Source of the DNA: Arcicella sp034931005
GTDB taxonomy: Bacteria; Bacteroidota; Bacteroidia; Cytophagales; Spirosomataceae
Assembly: GCF_034931005.1 (NCBI RefSeq)
Contig: NZ_JAYGIN010000005.1
Location: 62,001 to 126,000 of the forward strand
Direction: 5' to 3'
DNA: 64,000 bases
Shown here: piece by piece, positions 33,853 to 42,531 of the stretch
How the letters are laid out: the number at the start of each line of letters is the position of its first letter
Numbering within the stretch: the first letter of the stretch is position 1
The notes under the pieces: model-generated
Databases searched by the model: none
What the model saw: only the letters and a program-made list of their open reading frames with translations
What the model was told of the DNA's origin: nothing
Translations under genes and position numbers: made by a program

Positions 33853-35049
33853 ATGATTACGCACAGAGAGTTATTTTTAAAAAATGTTGCTCAAACTTCT
33901 GATTTTCCTTTAGCACTTGAATTTGAACGTGCTGAAGGTATTTACATGTACGATAAATCAGGAAAGGGATATATAGATTTGATTTCTGGAATTGGGGTGT
34001 CAAATGTTGGGCATCGTCATCCAAAAGTTACAGAAGCTATTCATAATCAGGTAGATAAATATTTGCACTTGATGGTTTACGGAGAATATGTACAGTCTCC
34101 TCAGGTGCTTTTAGCAGAAGCATTGTGTAAAACCTTAGTAGCATCATCAGGAAATTATCCAATTTTAGACAATGTTTATTTTACCAATTCGGGTACTGAA
34201 GCGGTTGAAGGGGCGATGAAGTTGGCAAAACGTTATACAGGTCGTCAAGAGATTATTTCATGTTTTAATGCGTATCATGGGGCAACTCAAGGAGCTTTGT
34301 CATTATCAGGAAGTGAGAATTTTAAACGAAATTTTCGTCCGTTGCTGTCAGAAATAAAACATATTAATCACGGTAATTTTGATGATATTCAAAAGATAAC
34401 TACCAAAACAGCGGCGGTTTTTATTGAAGTGATTGGTGGAGAATCTGGTGTGAGAGTTCCTGACAAAGAATACTTTGTTGAAATGCGTAAACAATGTGAT
34501 TCAACAGGTACACTTTTAATAGTTGATGAAATACAAACAGGATTTGGTCGGACAGGTACTTTTTGGGCATTTGAACAATTTGGCTTTTACCCTGATGTTC
34601 TTTTATGTGCAAAAGGAATGGGTGGAGGAATGCCAATCGGAGCTTTTATAGCCAATCAAAAAGTCATGGGAGTGTTTAAAAACAACCCAATCTTAGGGCA
34701 TATCACTACTTTTGGTGGACATCCAGTTAGTTGTGCAGCTTCTTTGGCAACTTTAAATGTGATTTTGGAGGAGAATCTTTTAGGAAAAGTACAGGAAAAG
34801 GCTCAAATCTTTAAAGAGTTATTGGTTCACGGTAAAATAAAAGAAATACGAAATCAAGGCTTGATGATGGCGGTGGAGTTTGAAGATTTTGATACTTTAA
34901 AATCTATTATTGACCGAGCAATATTGAAGGGCGTAATTACAGATTGGTTTTTATTTTGTGATAATTCAATGCGAATAGCACCACCTTTGATAATTACTGA
35001 GGAAGAAATAAAAATGGCTTGTAAAGTAATTCTTTCAGTTATCAATTAA
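33853..35049 (+). CDS. class III aminotransferase
   Basis: The 398-residue PLP enzyme has YFTNSGTEAVEGAMKLAKR (phosphate binding), IVDEIQTGFGRTGTFWAFE with the Asp that contacts the pyridine N, and Lys254 in LLCAKGMGGGMPIGAF as the Schiff-base lysine. It belongs to the acetylornithine/4-aminobutyrate group of fold type I, but the substrate cannot be read from sequence. It lies 91 bp behind the second ATP-grasp-like gene on the same strand and may supply or remove the amine used by the ligases; this link is inference only, and a hairpin lies between. Confidence 0.9.
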   Translation: MITHRELFLKNVAQTSDFPLALEFERAEGIYMYDKSGKGYIDLISGIGVSNVGHRHPKVTEAIHNQVDKYLHLMVYGEYVQSPQVLLAEALCKTLVASSGNYPILDNVYFTNSGTEAVEGAMKLAKRYTGRQEIISCFNAYHGATQGALSLSGSENFKRNFRPLLSEIKHINHGNFDDIQKITTKTAAVFIEVIGGESGVRVPDKEYFVEMRKQCDSTGTLLIVDEIQTGFGRTGTFWAFEQFGFYPDVLLCAKGMGGGMPIGAFIANQKVMGVFKNNPILGHITTFGGHPVSCAASLATLNVILEENLLGKVQEKAQIFKELLVHGKIKEIRNQGLMMAVEFEDFDTLKSIIDRAILKGVITDWFLFCDNSMRIAPPLIITEEEIKMACKVILSVIN

Positions 35050-35057
35050 CAAAAACA

Positions 35058-35100
35058 ACAGTTATCAACAACAGTAGCTTTAATGTTAATTGATAACTGT
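35058..35100. terminator. bidirectional terminator between the aminotransferase and trxA
   Basis: Perfect arms ACAGTTATCA (35058-35067) and TGATAACTGT (35091-35100) lie between two converging stop codons. T-rich tracts follow on both strands. Confidence 0.6.
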
Positions 35101-35108
35101 TAATTGTT

Positions 35109-35432
35109 TTATGCGTGTTTCAAAAGAGTTTGAGCTAAAACAGCCTTTGGAATATTTCCTCCAACCATTCTTTCTACTAATTCACCTTTTTTGAATATCA
35201 TCAATGTTGGAATTGAACGAATACCTAACGTAGATGGAACCGTTGAGTTTGCATCAACATCCATTTTAGCAACAATTGCTTGACCTTCAACATCTCCAGC
35301 CAATTCTTCAACGATTGGTCCAATCATTTTACATGGTCCACACCATTCTGCCCAAAAATCAACTAAAACTGGTTTGTCTGAATTAATTAGCTCCTGAAAA
35401 TTTTCATCGGTTGCTACAACATAATTTGCCAT
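35109..35432 (-). CDS. trxA: thioredoxin
   Basis: The 107-residue cytosolic thiol-disulfide oxidoreductase has the active site Cys31-Gly-Pro-Cys34 in FWAEWCGPCKM, the cis-Pro loop in IRSIPTLMIFKKGE, and ends with the usual helix. No signal peptide is present. It reduces ribonucleotide reductase, peroxiredoxins and other partners. It is monocistronic. Confidence 0.97.
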   Translation of the reverse strand: MANYVVATDENFQELINSDKPVLVDFWAEWCGPCKMIGPIVEELAGDVEGQAIVAKMDVDANSTVPSTLGIRSIPTLMIFKKGELVERMVGGNIPKAVLAQTLLKHA

Positions 35433-35516
35433 TGTATTTTTATTTTAAGTTATAAGCTATAGGTTTTAGGCTACACAAAATGCGTTTTTTTCAAACTCCA
35501 CAGCGATTGTTTGTTA

Positions 35517-35524
35517 CAAATTTA
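35517..35524 (-). promoter_or_regulatory. possible -7 box of trxA
   Basis: TAAATTTG on the minus strand matches TAnnTTTG, about 85 bp ahead of the start codon. No -33 element is clear. Confidence 0.35.
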
Positions 35525-35621
35525 CAACAAATCTGTCGTTAATTTTGGTTCAAAATACTTGAAATATCTATAAAAATAAAAAGTTGCCCGTCATAGACAG
35601 ACAACTTTCCTTCTGAAACAA

Positions 35622-35647
35622 AACCACAAGAACCATTACTTGTGGTT
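35622..35647 (-). terminator. terminator after amt
   Basis: Perfect arms AACCACAAG and CTTGTGGTT with an eight-base loop; on the minus strand followed by TTGTTTC. A second weak hairpin (AAGTTG/CAACTT) follows. Confidence 0.65.
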
Positions 35648-35660
35648 GAGTTACAATATT

Positions 35661-37001
35661 TTATGCTTCCATCAACGACTCATCGTGTTGTGAAATATCT
35701 AATCCTACTCTTTCTTCTTCTTCAGTTACACGTAAAGGAATGATTTTGTCAGTTACCATTAATAATAAATATGACATACCAAATGCAAAACCTGAAACAA
35801 CTGCAAGAGCAACCATGTGCTTGATGAAAAGAGCGAAATCTCCAGTAACGAATAAACCTTGCTCTGTATCAACAACTACAGAGTTAACTGCTTTAGAAGC
35901 AAATAAACCTGTCATAACCATACCCATCATACCACCTACACCATGACAAGGAAATACGTCTAATGTATCATCTAATTTAGAATTTGCTCTCCAGTGTGCT
36001 GCGATGTTTGAAACAATTGCTGCTACTGTACCGATGAAAATTGCTGCTGTTACCGAAACGAAACCAGATGCTGGTGTAATTGCTACTAAACCAACTACTG
36101 CACCAATACAAAAGCCAAGAGCTGAAACTTTACGACCACGAGTTACATCAAATAAAACCCATGATAAACCTGCTGCTGCTGCTGCCACGTGAGTGGTAGC
36201 GAAAGCTGAAACTGCTAATGGACCTGCACCTACTGCTGAACCTGCGTTGAAACCAAACCAACCGAACCATAATAAACCTGTACCTAATAATACGTAAGGA
36301 ATGTTTGCTGGAGGTAAAACACTTGCTTCAATGTGTGACTTACGACGTTTCAAGTACAAAGCACCTGCTAATGCTGCCCAACCTGCACTCATGTGTACAA
36401 CTGTACCACCTGCAAAGTCAAGAACACCATATTTGAATAACCATCCTTCTGGGTGCCATGTCCAGTGAGCCAAAGGAGCATAAACTATTACACAGAAAAG
36501 AACCATGAATAATACAAAAGCACGGAAATTAATACGTTCTGCCAAAGCACCTGAAATCAACGCTGGTGTAATTACAGCGAATTTCATTTGGAAAAATGCA
36601 AATAATGCAAAAGGGATTGTTGGTGCTAATGCCCAAGGTTTTCCGTCGAATACACCTTGAAACATTGCGTAAGTGAAAGGATTTCCTACATAACCTCCGA
36701 TACTGTCACCGAATGCTAAACTGAAACCAAACACTACCCAAATGATTGTAATTACACCCATTGCAATGAATGATTGTAACATGGTAGAAATAACGTTTTT
36801 ATGGTTCACCATACCACCATAAAAATAAGCTAAACCAGGAGTCATTAAAAGAACTAAACCTGAAGAAACAAGCATCCAAGCGGTATCGCCTGAATTAATT
36901 CCTTCTGTTACTGCGGCACCTGGTGCTGGTACAAAAGCTGCTGCGATTGCAATTAAAAGCAAGATTCCAATAGGAAGCCATGAGGGTTTTTGTTGTGTCA
37001 T
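35661..37001 (-). CDS. amt: ammonium transporter
   Basis: The 446-residue inner membrane protein has 11-12 hydrophobic segments and the Amt signatures GDTAWMLVSSGLVLLMTPGLAFFYGG-like N-terminus, FAGGTVVHMSAGWAAL, and LLWFGWFGFNAGSA. It conducts ammonium into the cytoplasm. No glnK (PII) gene, the usual neighbour, lies next to it. A porin gene precedes it on the same strand by 110 bp with a hairpin between. Together with the two glutamine synthetases near 50 kb this points to active ammonium assimilation. Confidence 0.95.
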   Translation of the reverse strand: MTQQKPSWLPIGILLLIAIAAAFVPAPGAAVTEGINSGDTAWMLVSSGLVLLMTPGLAYFYGGMVNHKNVISTMLQSFIAMGVITIIWVVFGFSLAFGDSIGGYVGNPFTYAMFQGVFDGKPWALAPTIPFALFAFFQMKFAVITPALISGALAERINFRAFVLFMVLFCVIVYAPLAHWTWHPEGWLFKYGVLDFAGGTVVHMSAGWAALAGALYLKRRKSHIEASVLPPANIPYVLLGTGLLWFGWFGFNAGSAVGAGPLAVSAFATTHVAAAAAGLSWVLFDVTRGRKVSALGFCIGAVVGLVAITPASGFVSVTAAIFIGTVAAIVSNIAAHWRANSKLDDTLDVFPCHGVGGMMGMVMTGLFASKAVNSVVVDTEQGLFVTGDFALFIKHMVALAVVSGFAFGMSYLLLMVTDKIIPLRVTEEEERVGLDISQHDESLMEA

Positions 37002-37063
37002 GTGGTTTGTTTGTTTTAGGGGTTTATTTATGGAATTGTTTACAGAATATGCACTTTTAAAAT

Positions 37064-37104
37064 AAAGTTAAACTACCAGTAAATTTACTGATAGTTTAAA
37101 CTTT
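37064..37104 (-). terminator. hairpin between the porin gene and the start of amt
   Basis: Arms AAAGTTAAACTA and TAGTTTAAACTTT pair with one bulged base and inner AGTAAA/TTTACT pairing. On the minus strand it lies just behind the porin stop and is followed by ATTTTAAAAG. Confidence 0.6.
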
Positions 37105-37111
37105 GGTATTT

Positions 37112-38242
37112 TTAGAATTTATAAATCATTGCTAATCCAAGTGTTGCTTGTGATTTAGTGTCTTTACCGTCACCGTCCACAAAGAAATTTTTATCGTAAG
37201 AATCAATTCTTAATTCTGGCTTTAAAATCAAATGGCTGTCTGCAACCGTAAATGATGGCGTAATAGTGATTGAAGTTACAGAAACACCTGCTCCAGTAGC
37301 ATCCTTCAATCCTCTGATTCCGTTTGAGTTATCAAATGATTCATATCTTGCTCCTAAACTAAATGTACTTGAGAAATCATATTTAGGATAAATTGCGAAA
37401 CCACCCCAAGATTCTTTTTCAATTTTACCATCACCATTTGCATCTTGAACACCAGTTGCAGCATTTAAACCAATCATGAATTTCTCAGTGATTTGGTAAG
37501 TTGTTGTCAAATCTAACAATGAATATTGTCCAGAAGGAGTTTTTCCTGTTGTAATATCTTCAGAAGCTTCATTTGAAGTGATTCCGTTAACATATACATT
37601 GAAACCTGATACTGGTTGTAAAAACACTTGTGCAATTAAGCCCATTTTACCGTTATTATCATTCAAAGCATCAACATTATTTACTAAACCTCCCATGATT
37701 GAGAATTTATCAGAAAATGCGTAAGCCGCTTTTACACCAATATGGTAGAAAGGACCATTGTTGAACAAGTTTGATAATGAATAGTGGTAGTTTACTGGTG
37801 CATCAATTACTTCGTAACCGATATGTGTACCAAATTGTCCAGCAGTGAACGTTAATTTGTCTGTTGCTTTCCAGTTAAAATAAGCTTGTTTGATAGCTAA
37901 TGCTGTTGAGCTTTTTCCTAATGGGCCAACGATGTTACCATATTGCCCTAAATCTGCATTTGGTCCGAATGTTAAATCAACAACAACGTCAGACTTTGCA
38001 GTTGAATAGCCAATCTTCGTTTGTACTAAGCCTAAAGAGAATTGACCTGATTTTTGGTCGAAGGCACGTGCAGTTCCAGAAGCTCCTAAATTACTTCTAT
38101 CTTTTGGATTATTAAAGTTCGTCATATAGTACGAATCAATGTATCCAGAAAATGTAAATTTCCCTTTGTCTTCTGCTTTTTCTTGTGAAAATGCTGAAAA
38201 CCCTAAAAACAAAGAAAATAGTGTGGTTAAGGACTTTTTCAT
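37112..38242 (-). CDS. outer-membrane porin (BBP2/OmpL-like barrel)
   Basis: The 376-residue protein has a signal peptide (MKKSLTTLFSLFLGFSAFSQ) and then alternating amphipathic strands with turns rich in Asp, Gly and Asn, ending in the terminal aromatic residue (LGLAMIYKF) used for barrel insertion. The opening GKFTFSGYIDSYYMTNFNNP is typical of the putative beta-barrel porin-2 family. Given its position upstream of amt on the same strand, I infer a role in letting ammonium or small nitrogen compounds across the outer membrane. An ATG six codons upstream (38260) is an alternative start. Confidence 0.85.
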   Translation of the reverse strand: MKKSLTTLFSLFLGFSAFSQEKAEDKGKFTFSGYIDSYYMTNFNNPKDRSNLGASGTARAFDQKSGQFSLGLVQTKIGYSTAKSDVVVDLTFGPNADLGQYGNIVGPLGKSSTALAIKQAYFNWKATDKLTFTAGQFGTHIGYEVIDAPVNYHYSLSNLFNNGPFYHIGVKAAYAFSDKFSIMGGLVNNVDALNDNNGKMGLIAQVFLQPVSGFNVYVNGITSNEASEDITTGKTPSGQYSLLDLTTTYQITEKFMIGLNAATGVQDANGDGKIEKESWGGFAIYPKYDFSSTFSLGARYESFDNSNGIRGLKDATGAGVSVTSITITPSFTVADSHLILKPELRIDSYDKNFFVDGDGKDTKSQATLGLAMIYKF

Positions 38243-38726
38243 AATAAAATTTTGTTTCATGTTTAAATTAAATGCTTGATTACATCACAAAGATTGTAGG
38301 TAAAATTTACTATTCCAAATTTTTAAAGCAATTTTTTAACCTATTTTTTAGCTTTTTTCAAAAAATAATCCAAATTGAGGCTTAAAATAAACTTGTTATT
38401 GTCCATTTTACTGATAAAATAATGTTTTAGAGTATTATTTTAACTTATTCTGTAAAAGTGCTAAAAAACCAAATATTCTTAAATTGAAATTCTAAGAAAA
38501 AATTGCACTTTTTTTATTTATTCTATTTCTTTATGTCCAAATTTTTTTTTTTGAACCAAGATACTTTTTATAAACTTTCAAAGATTATGTATTGATGGAA
38601 ATAATTGAGGTAGTAGCAGAAAGTGTATGATAAAAGGAAATTAAACAAAAGATTATCGTGGTATAATAAAAGAAATAAGATTGATTTTTATTCTATTAGA
38701 TTTGAAAATCTCTATAATTTGCAAAC
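38243..38726. other. 480-bp A/T-rich intergenic region
   Basis: The part next to the porin gene probably holds its promoter: AATCTTTG on the minus strand, with a TTTG 20 bp further upstream, differs from the consensus by one base. The rest has poly-T tracts (a run of ten near 38541) and no convincing gene; a 61-codon frame at 38623-38808 runs through the next terminator and is rejected. Confidence 0.45.
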
Positions 38727-38762
38727 AAAACGCCCTGACTTGTTTCCAAATCAGGGCGTTTT
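38727..38762 (-). terminator. terminator after the ferredoxin gene
   Basis: Perfect 12-bp arms AAAACGCCCTGA and TCAGGGCGTTTT with a 12-base loop; T-tracts on both sides. Confidence 0.85.
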
Positions 38763-38793
38763 GTTTTATAAAAGCTATTTCAAACAAGAAAAA

Positions 38794-39141
38794 TTACTCA
38801 TTATGTAACCAAGCTTTTTTGGCTAAAAGAGTTTCTTCCTCTTCTTCATTGTCTGGGTCTGGAACACAGCAATCTACTGGACAAACAGCCGCACATTGAG
38901 GTTCTTCATGAAATCCCATACATTCTGTACATTTGTCCGAAACGATGTAATAAAACTCATCCGAGACAGGAGCCATTGGGTCTTTACCGCCAATCACTGA
39001 ACCGTCTTCTAATTCAACATCAATTAATTTTGTACCGCCTGACCATGTCCATTCTACGCCACCTTCATAAATAGCGGTATTAGGGCATTCTGGTTCACAA
39101 GCCCCGCAGTTTATACATTCTTCTGTGATGATAATTGCCAT
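38794..39141 (-). CDS. 4Fe-4S dicluster ferredoxin
   Basis: The 115-residue protein carries two cluster motifs: CINCGACEPECP near the N-terminus and CTECMGFHEEPQCAAVCPVD further on. The second is interrupted by the GFHEEPQ insert, which is typical of the ferredoxins with an enlarged loop between cysteines. Acidic surface (DNEEEEET) suits an electron carrier. It is divergent from the acyl-CoA reductase gene, an arrangement that may mean the two are used together, although the reductase itself uses NADPH in known cases. Confidence 0.9.
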   Translation of the reverse strand: MAIIITEECINCGACEPECPNTAIYEGGVEWTWSGGTKLIDVELEDGSVIGGKDPMAPVSDEFYYIVSDKCTECMGFHEEPQCAAVCPVDCCVPDPDNEEEEETLLAKKAWLHNE

Positions 39142-39183
39142 ATTATATAAAGTTTATGAGTTTTTTTGTCAAAAGGATGAATT

Positions 39184-39191
39184 CAAAGATA
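39184..39191 (-). promoter_or_regulatory. -7 box of the ferredoxin gene
   Basis: TATCTTTG on the minus strand matches TAnnTTTG, giving a leader of about 38 bases. Confidence 0.5.
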
Positions 39192-39334
39192 ATAATGAAA
39201 TTGAAATCACTACCTAAAACTCAAATTCTGAGCAAATTTAATAGGTAAATTTTGAATAGCCTATAAACTTGACAGACTATTGTAAAATATTTATTTGATA
39301 AGTTTTGAGTAAATTGCAGAAAAATTGATAAAAT

Positions 39335-40351
39335 ATGACATTACAAGCGAGAATCAAAGCATTTGCTGAATTGGGACGATTTCTGAAAGACGAAAATAAT
39401 CGAAGTGAAATTGAACTTTGGGCGGATAAGGCTTCACACCAAAATAATTGGTTTACGATTGATAATACTTTAAAAGCTCTCAATTCTATTGCTGAATACT
39501 TTTTAACAGAAGAATTACTGACTCAATGGACTGACCTTTATGAAATTCAGGATACTCCAAATACTGTAAATAGTGTTGGGGTAATTATGGCTGGTAATAT
39601 TCCAGCAGTTGGTTTTCATGATTTATTGACCATTGTGCTTTCGGGTCATGTTTGTGTGGCAAAAGTTAGTTCACAAGATTCATATTTAATGTTGGCTCTC
39701 ATCGAGAAATTATTAGAAATTGAACCAAATTTAGAAATTAGGCTCACTGAAAAAATGAATGAAGTCGATGCCCTAATTGCCACAGGGTCAGATAATTCGG
39801 CTCGTTATTTTGAATATTATTTTAGAAATAAACCGCATATTATTCGTCAGAATAGAACTTCTATTGCTATTTTGAATGGAGAAGAGACGGAACAAGATTT
39901 TTTGAATTTAGGTAATGATATTACTGATTATTTTGGATTGGGTTGTAGAAATATTTCTAAAATGTATGTACCTGCGGATTATGATTTTACTAAATTCTAT
40001 GATTCAATCGAACCTTTGGGAGATATTTTCTATCATAATAAATACAAAAACAATTACGATTATAATAAATCTATCTATTTAGTCAATCAAATTCATCATT
40101 ATGATAATGGTTTTTTGATGCTGACTAAAAATGATGCTTTAGTATCGCCCATTTCTGTGATTTTTTACGAAAACTATGAAAATCAGGAAGATTTAAAAAA
40201 CATTATTGCATCGCAAATTGATAAAATTCAATGCTTAGTTTCTAAAAATGGATGGTTTGATGGAAGTTTTAATTTTGGAGATGCCCAAAAGCCTAAACTT
40301 TGGGATTATGCGGACGGCGTAGATACAATGGCTTTTTTGTTGAGTTTATAA
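39335..40351 (+). CDS. acyl-CoA reductase (LuxC-like)
   Basis: The 338-residue protein resembles the LuxC family, which reduces activated fatty acyl groups to aldehydes. Supporting segments are SVGVIMAGNIPAVGFHDLL, the cofactor region LIATGSDNSARYFEYYF, and FGLGCRNISKMYVP, where the Cys is the likely acyl-accepting thiol. No luxD, luxE or luciferase genes are near, so the product is used in lipid metabolism rather than light production. It ends exactly at the left arm of a palindromic repeat. Confidence 0.85.
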   Translation: MTLQARIKAFAELGRFLKDENNRSEIELWADKASHQNNWFTIDNTLKALNSIAEYFLTEELLTQWTDLYEIQDTPNTVNSVGVIMAGNIPAVGFHDLLTIVLSGHVCVAKVSSQDSYLMLALIEKLLEIEPNLEIRLTEKMNEVDALIATGSDNSARYFEYYFRNKPHIIRQNRTSIAILNGEETEQDFLNLGNDITDYFGLGCRNISKMYVPADYDFTKFYDSIEPLGDIFYHNKYKNNYDYNKSIYLVNQIHHYDNGFLMLTKNDALVSPISVIFYENYENQEDLKNIIASQIDKIQCLVSKNGWFDGSFNFGDAQKPKLWDYADGVDTMAFLLSL

Positions 40352-40411
40352 TTAGTAACACAGACTTCAGTCTGTTCAAAAACCATACAGACTGAAGTCT
40401 GTGTTACTAAT
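40351..40411. repeat. palindromic repeat, GTAACACAGACT family, complete copy
   Basis: Perfect 25-bp arms at 40351-40375 and 40387-40411 (each contains AGTAACACAGACTTCAGTC or its complement) enclose 11 bases. The element fills exactly the space between the converging stop codons of the acyl-CoA reductase and DUF2147 genes, so it is probably a two-way terminator. Confidence 0.85.
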
Positions 40412-40812
40412 TACTCCGCACGGGTTAAAATAACAGTTTTTCCAAACATCGGAGAACCGACATAACCTCTAACACTAAGCGTTTTCTCGTCTTTTAAAGT
40501 CATTTTTCCAGAAACCGTCATACCACTTCTTGGGTCACTTACTTGACCGCCTGTCCACTGATTTTTATTTTCGTAAGTAAATTTTCTGAAAATTTGGTAT
40601 CCAATCGTAGGTTTTACTTTCAAATCTTCTTTTTTGCCATTGGGTGCTATCCAAATTATTTTCCCAAAATATTCTTTCTCAACTTTGTAAATCTGAATTT
40701 TTGAGGTTTTCCCTTCCGTAAACCAAACGCCTACAATTTTTTCTGCTTCTTCTGTGAAAGAAAAAAAACTTGAAAATATAAAAATTAGTAAATAGACTTT
40801 AAGGAAATTCAT
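40411..40812 (-). CDS. DUF2147 domain-containing exported protein
   Basis: The 133-residue protein has a signal peptide (LLIFIFSSFFSFTEE) and a single DUF2147 domain: IVGVWFTEGKTSKIQIY, KEYFGKIIWIAPNG and LSVRGYVGSPMFGKTVILTR. The fold is lipocalin-like; the function is unknown. It lies 19 bp behind the PAP2 gene and closes the trpS-PAP2-DUF2147 operon. Confidence 0.85.
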   Translation of the reverse strand: MNFLKVYLLIFIFSSFFSFTEEAEKIVGVWFTEGKTSKIQIYKVEKEYFGKIIWIAPNGKKEDLKVKPTIGYQIFRKFTYENKNQWTGGQVSDPRSGMTVSGKMTLKDEKTLSVRGYVGSPMFGKTVILTRAE

Positions 40813-40831
40813 GGGTTTATTAATAATGGTT

Positions 40832-41392
40832 TTATTGTTCTTTACCGATAAAAGTGTATTTGTGGTATGTTAAATTACAAAGGAATGCAGCCAAAACGCC
40901 GATTCCAGCACCGCTAAGCACATCAAGGGGATAATGCACTCCTACGTAAATACGACTGTATGAAACTAATATTGCCCAAAAATAAAAATACTTGATTTGA
41001 GGCAATTGTTTGCCAAATAATAGCAGTAGAATGGTTGCTAAAGTAAATGAATTGGCAGCGTGCGATGAACAAAAGCCAAATTGACCTCCGCAATTGCCCA
41101 CAACATGAACTAATTGCTGTATAGCTGGTTCGTGGCAGGGTCGTAACCTTTCAACTAAAGGTTTTAGAATTCCCGAACAAATTCTATCTGAAATAACCAC
41201 ACTCATGATAATCGTCAACAACATTCCGATTGACTGTTTCCTGAATTTCCAAATAATACTTCCTATAATGAAAGCATACATTGGAAACCATTGATATTTG
41301 CCAGAAAAAAATGCCATGATTGGGTCAAAAGTGGCATTGTGTAACGAGTTTAGCCATAAAAAGGCTTGTGTGTCAAGGTCGTTTAGGCTCAT
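40832..41392 (-). CDS. PAP2-family membrane phosphatase
   Basis: The 186-residue integral membrane protein carries the three acid phosphatase motifs: KPLVERLRP (Kx6RP), CSSHAANS (PSGH variant with SSH) and SRIYVGVHYPLDVL (SRx5Hx3D). It probably dephosphorylates a lipid pyrophosphate such as undecaprenyl pyrophosphate, or phosphatidic acid; the active site would face the periplasm. The start codon overlaps the trpS stop by four bases, so it is co-translated with trpS. Confidence 0.92.
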   Translation of the reverse strand: MSLNDLDTQAFLWLNSLHNATFDPIMAFFSGKYQWFPMYAFIIGSIIWKFRKQSIGMLLTIIMSVVISDRICSGILKPLVERLRPCHEPAIQQLVHVVGNCGGQFGFCSSHAANSFTLATILLLLFGKQLPQIKYFYFWAILVSYSRIYVGVHYPLDVLSGAGIGVLAAFLCNLTYHKYTFIGKEQ

Positions 41393-42360
41393 AAATTCAT
41401 GCGGTTTCTAACTCTTTCCATTGTGGCTTTCGCAATGACTTCTGCTTTAGCTTCACCTGCTTGTAATTTTTCTTCCAATTCCTCTATGTGATTCATGTAA
41501 TACTCAAATTTTTCTCTTTCTTCTGCAAATTCTCTAACCAAAACAGTATGAAGTGCATTTTTGGCATGACCGTATCCATAACCACCTGCCAAATAATTTT
41601 GTCGCATTTCTGCAATTTCGTCTGGAGTTGCCACTAAAGAATATAATTTGAAGACATTGTCAGTATCAGGGTTTTTAGGGTCTTCCAAAGGTGTTGCGTC
41701 GGTCACCACTTTTTTAACTGACTTCAATAAATCCTTTTCGTTCAAGAAAATATCAATATAGTTGTTTAGTGATTTACTCATTTTCTGTCCGTCAATTCCA
41801 GGAATGGTCATGACAGATTCATCAATTTTTGCTTCTGGAAGAATCAAGGTATCTTCTCCATATTGACGATTGAAAGCACCTCCCAAATCACGAGTCATTT
41901 CTAAATGCTGTCTTTGGTCTTTTCCAACAGGCACTAAATGAGCATCGTACAACATAATATCTGCCGCTTGCAAGACTGGATAAGTGAATAATCCTGCATT
42001 TACATCTGCTAATTTTTCAGATTTATCTTTAAAACTATGTGCATTTGCCAACATCGGAAACGGCGTAAAGCAATTCAAATACCACATTAATTCAGTATGA
42101 TAACCTGCTAATTTAGACTGACGATAAAAAAAGTTCTTATCTGCATCAAAACCACACGCTAACCATGCTGCAGCGATAGCATAAGTATTTTCCCGTAATT
42201 GCTTACCATCCTTTAGTGAAGTAAGTGTATGTAAATCAGCAATGAATAAAAAAGATTCATTGGCAGGATTTTTAGAAAGTTGAATAGCAGGTTTGATTGC
42301 CCCAAGAATATTTCCTAAGTGAGGTCTGCCCGATGCTTGTATGCCTGTTAGAATTCGCAT
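41389..42360 (-). CDS. trpS: tryptophanyl-tRNA synthetase
   Basis: The 323-residue class I enzyme charges tRNA-Trp. It starts MRILTGIQASGRPHLGN, where HLGN is the HIGH motif, and has GQKMSKSLNN as the KMSKS loop. Typical too are FIADLHTLTS and LQAADIMLYDAHLVPVGKDQ. In-frame codons reach back to 42420, but homologues begin at this MRILTG. A 17-bp palindrome lies 11 bases upstream. It heads a probable operon with the PAP2 and DUF2147 genes. Confidence 0.96.
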   Translation of the reverse strand: MRILTGIQASGRPHLGNILGAIKPAIQLSKNPANESFLFIADLHTLTSLKDGKQLRENTYAIAAAWLACGFDADKNFFYRQSKLAGYHTELMWYLNCFTPFPMLANAHSFKDKSEKLADVNAGLFTYPVLQAADIMLYDAHLVPVGKDQRQHLEMTRDLGGAFNRQYGEDTLILPEAKIDESVMTIPGIDGQKMSKSLNNYIDIFLNEKDLLKSVKKVVTDATPLEDPKNPDTDNVFKLYSLVATPDEIAEMRQNYLAGGYGYGHAKNALHTVLVREFAEEREKFEYYMNHIEELEEKLQAGEAKAEVIAKATMERVRNRMNL

Positions 42361-42370
42361 TTTTTGTAGT

Positions 42371-42387
42371 ACGAACAGTTTGTTCGT
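42371..42387 (-). promoter_or_regulatory. palindrome in the trpS leader
   Basis: ACGAACA-GTT-TGTTCGT is a perfect 7-bp inverted repeat 11 bases ahead of the trpS start. It could be an operator or a small RNA hairpin near the ribosome site; it is far too small for a T-box. Confidence 0.35.
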
Positions 42388-42471
42388 CGTTTTTATATGT
42401 TTTGTATCTGCAAAATTCACGAAAAACTACCAATTCGTCAAATCAAGAATGATGTTATTTGTGTAAATCAC

Positions 42472-42479
42472 TATCTTTG
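42472..42479 (+). promoter_or_regulatory. -7 box of the DUF2461 gene
   Basis: TATCTTTG matches TAnnTTTG; the leader would be about 48 bases. The -33 element is unclear. Confidence 0.45.
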
Positions 42480-42531
42480 ATTTTAAAAGCAACCAAATTA
42501 ATCTTTTAATTGTCTAATTATCAACAGCATC

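Noticed and set aside
38623..38808. Plus-strand frame of 61 codons (starts MYDKRKLNKRL)
   Set aside because: It reads through a strong terminator hairpin (38727-38762) and into the end of the ferredoxin gene; composition is that of A/T-rich noncoding DNA.
40351..40411. Repeated palindromes considered as a CRISPR array or integron attC sites
   Set aside because: Copies are scattered singly, have no regular spacers, and no cas or integrase gene is present.
42361..42480. T-box leader ahead of trpS
   Set aside because: The region lacks the long conserved T-box elements; T-boxes are mostly a Gram-positive feature.
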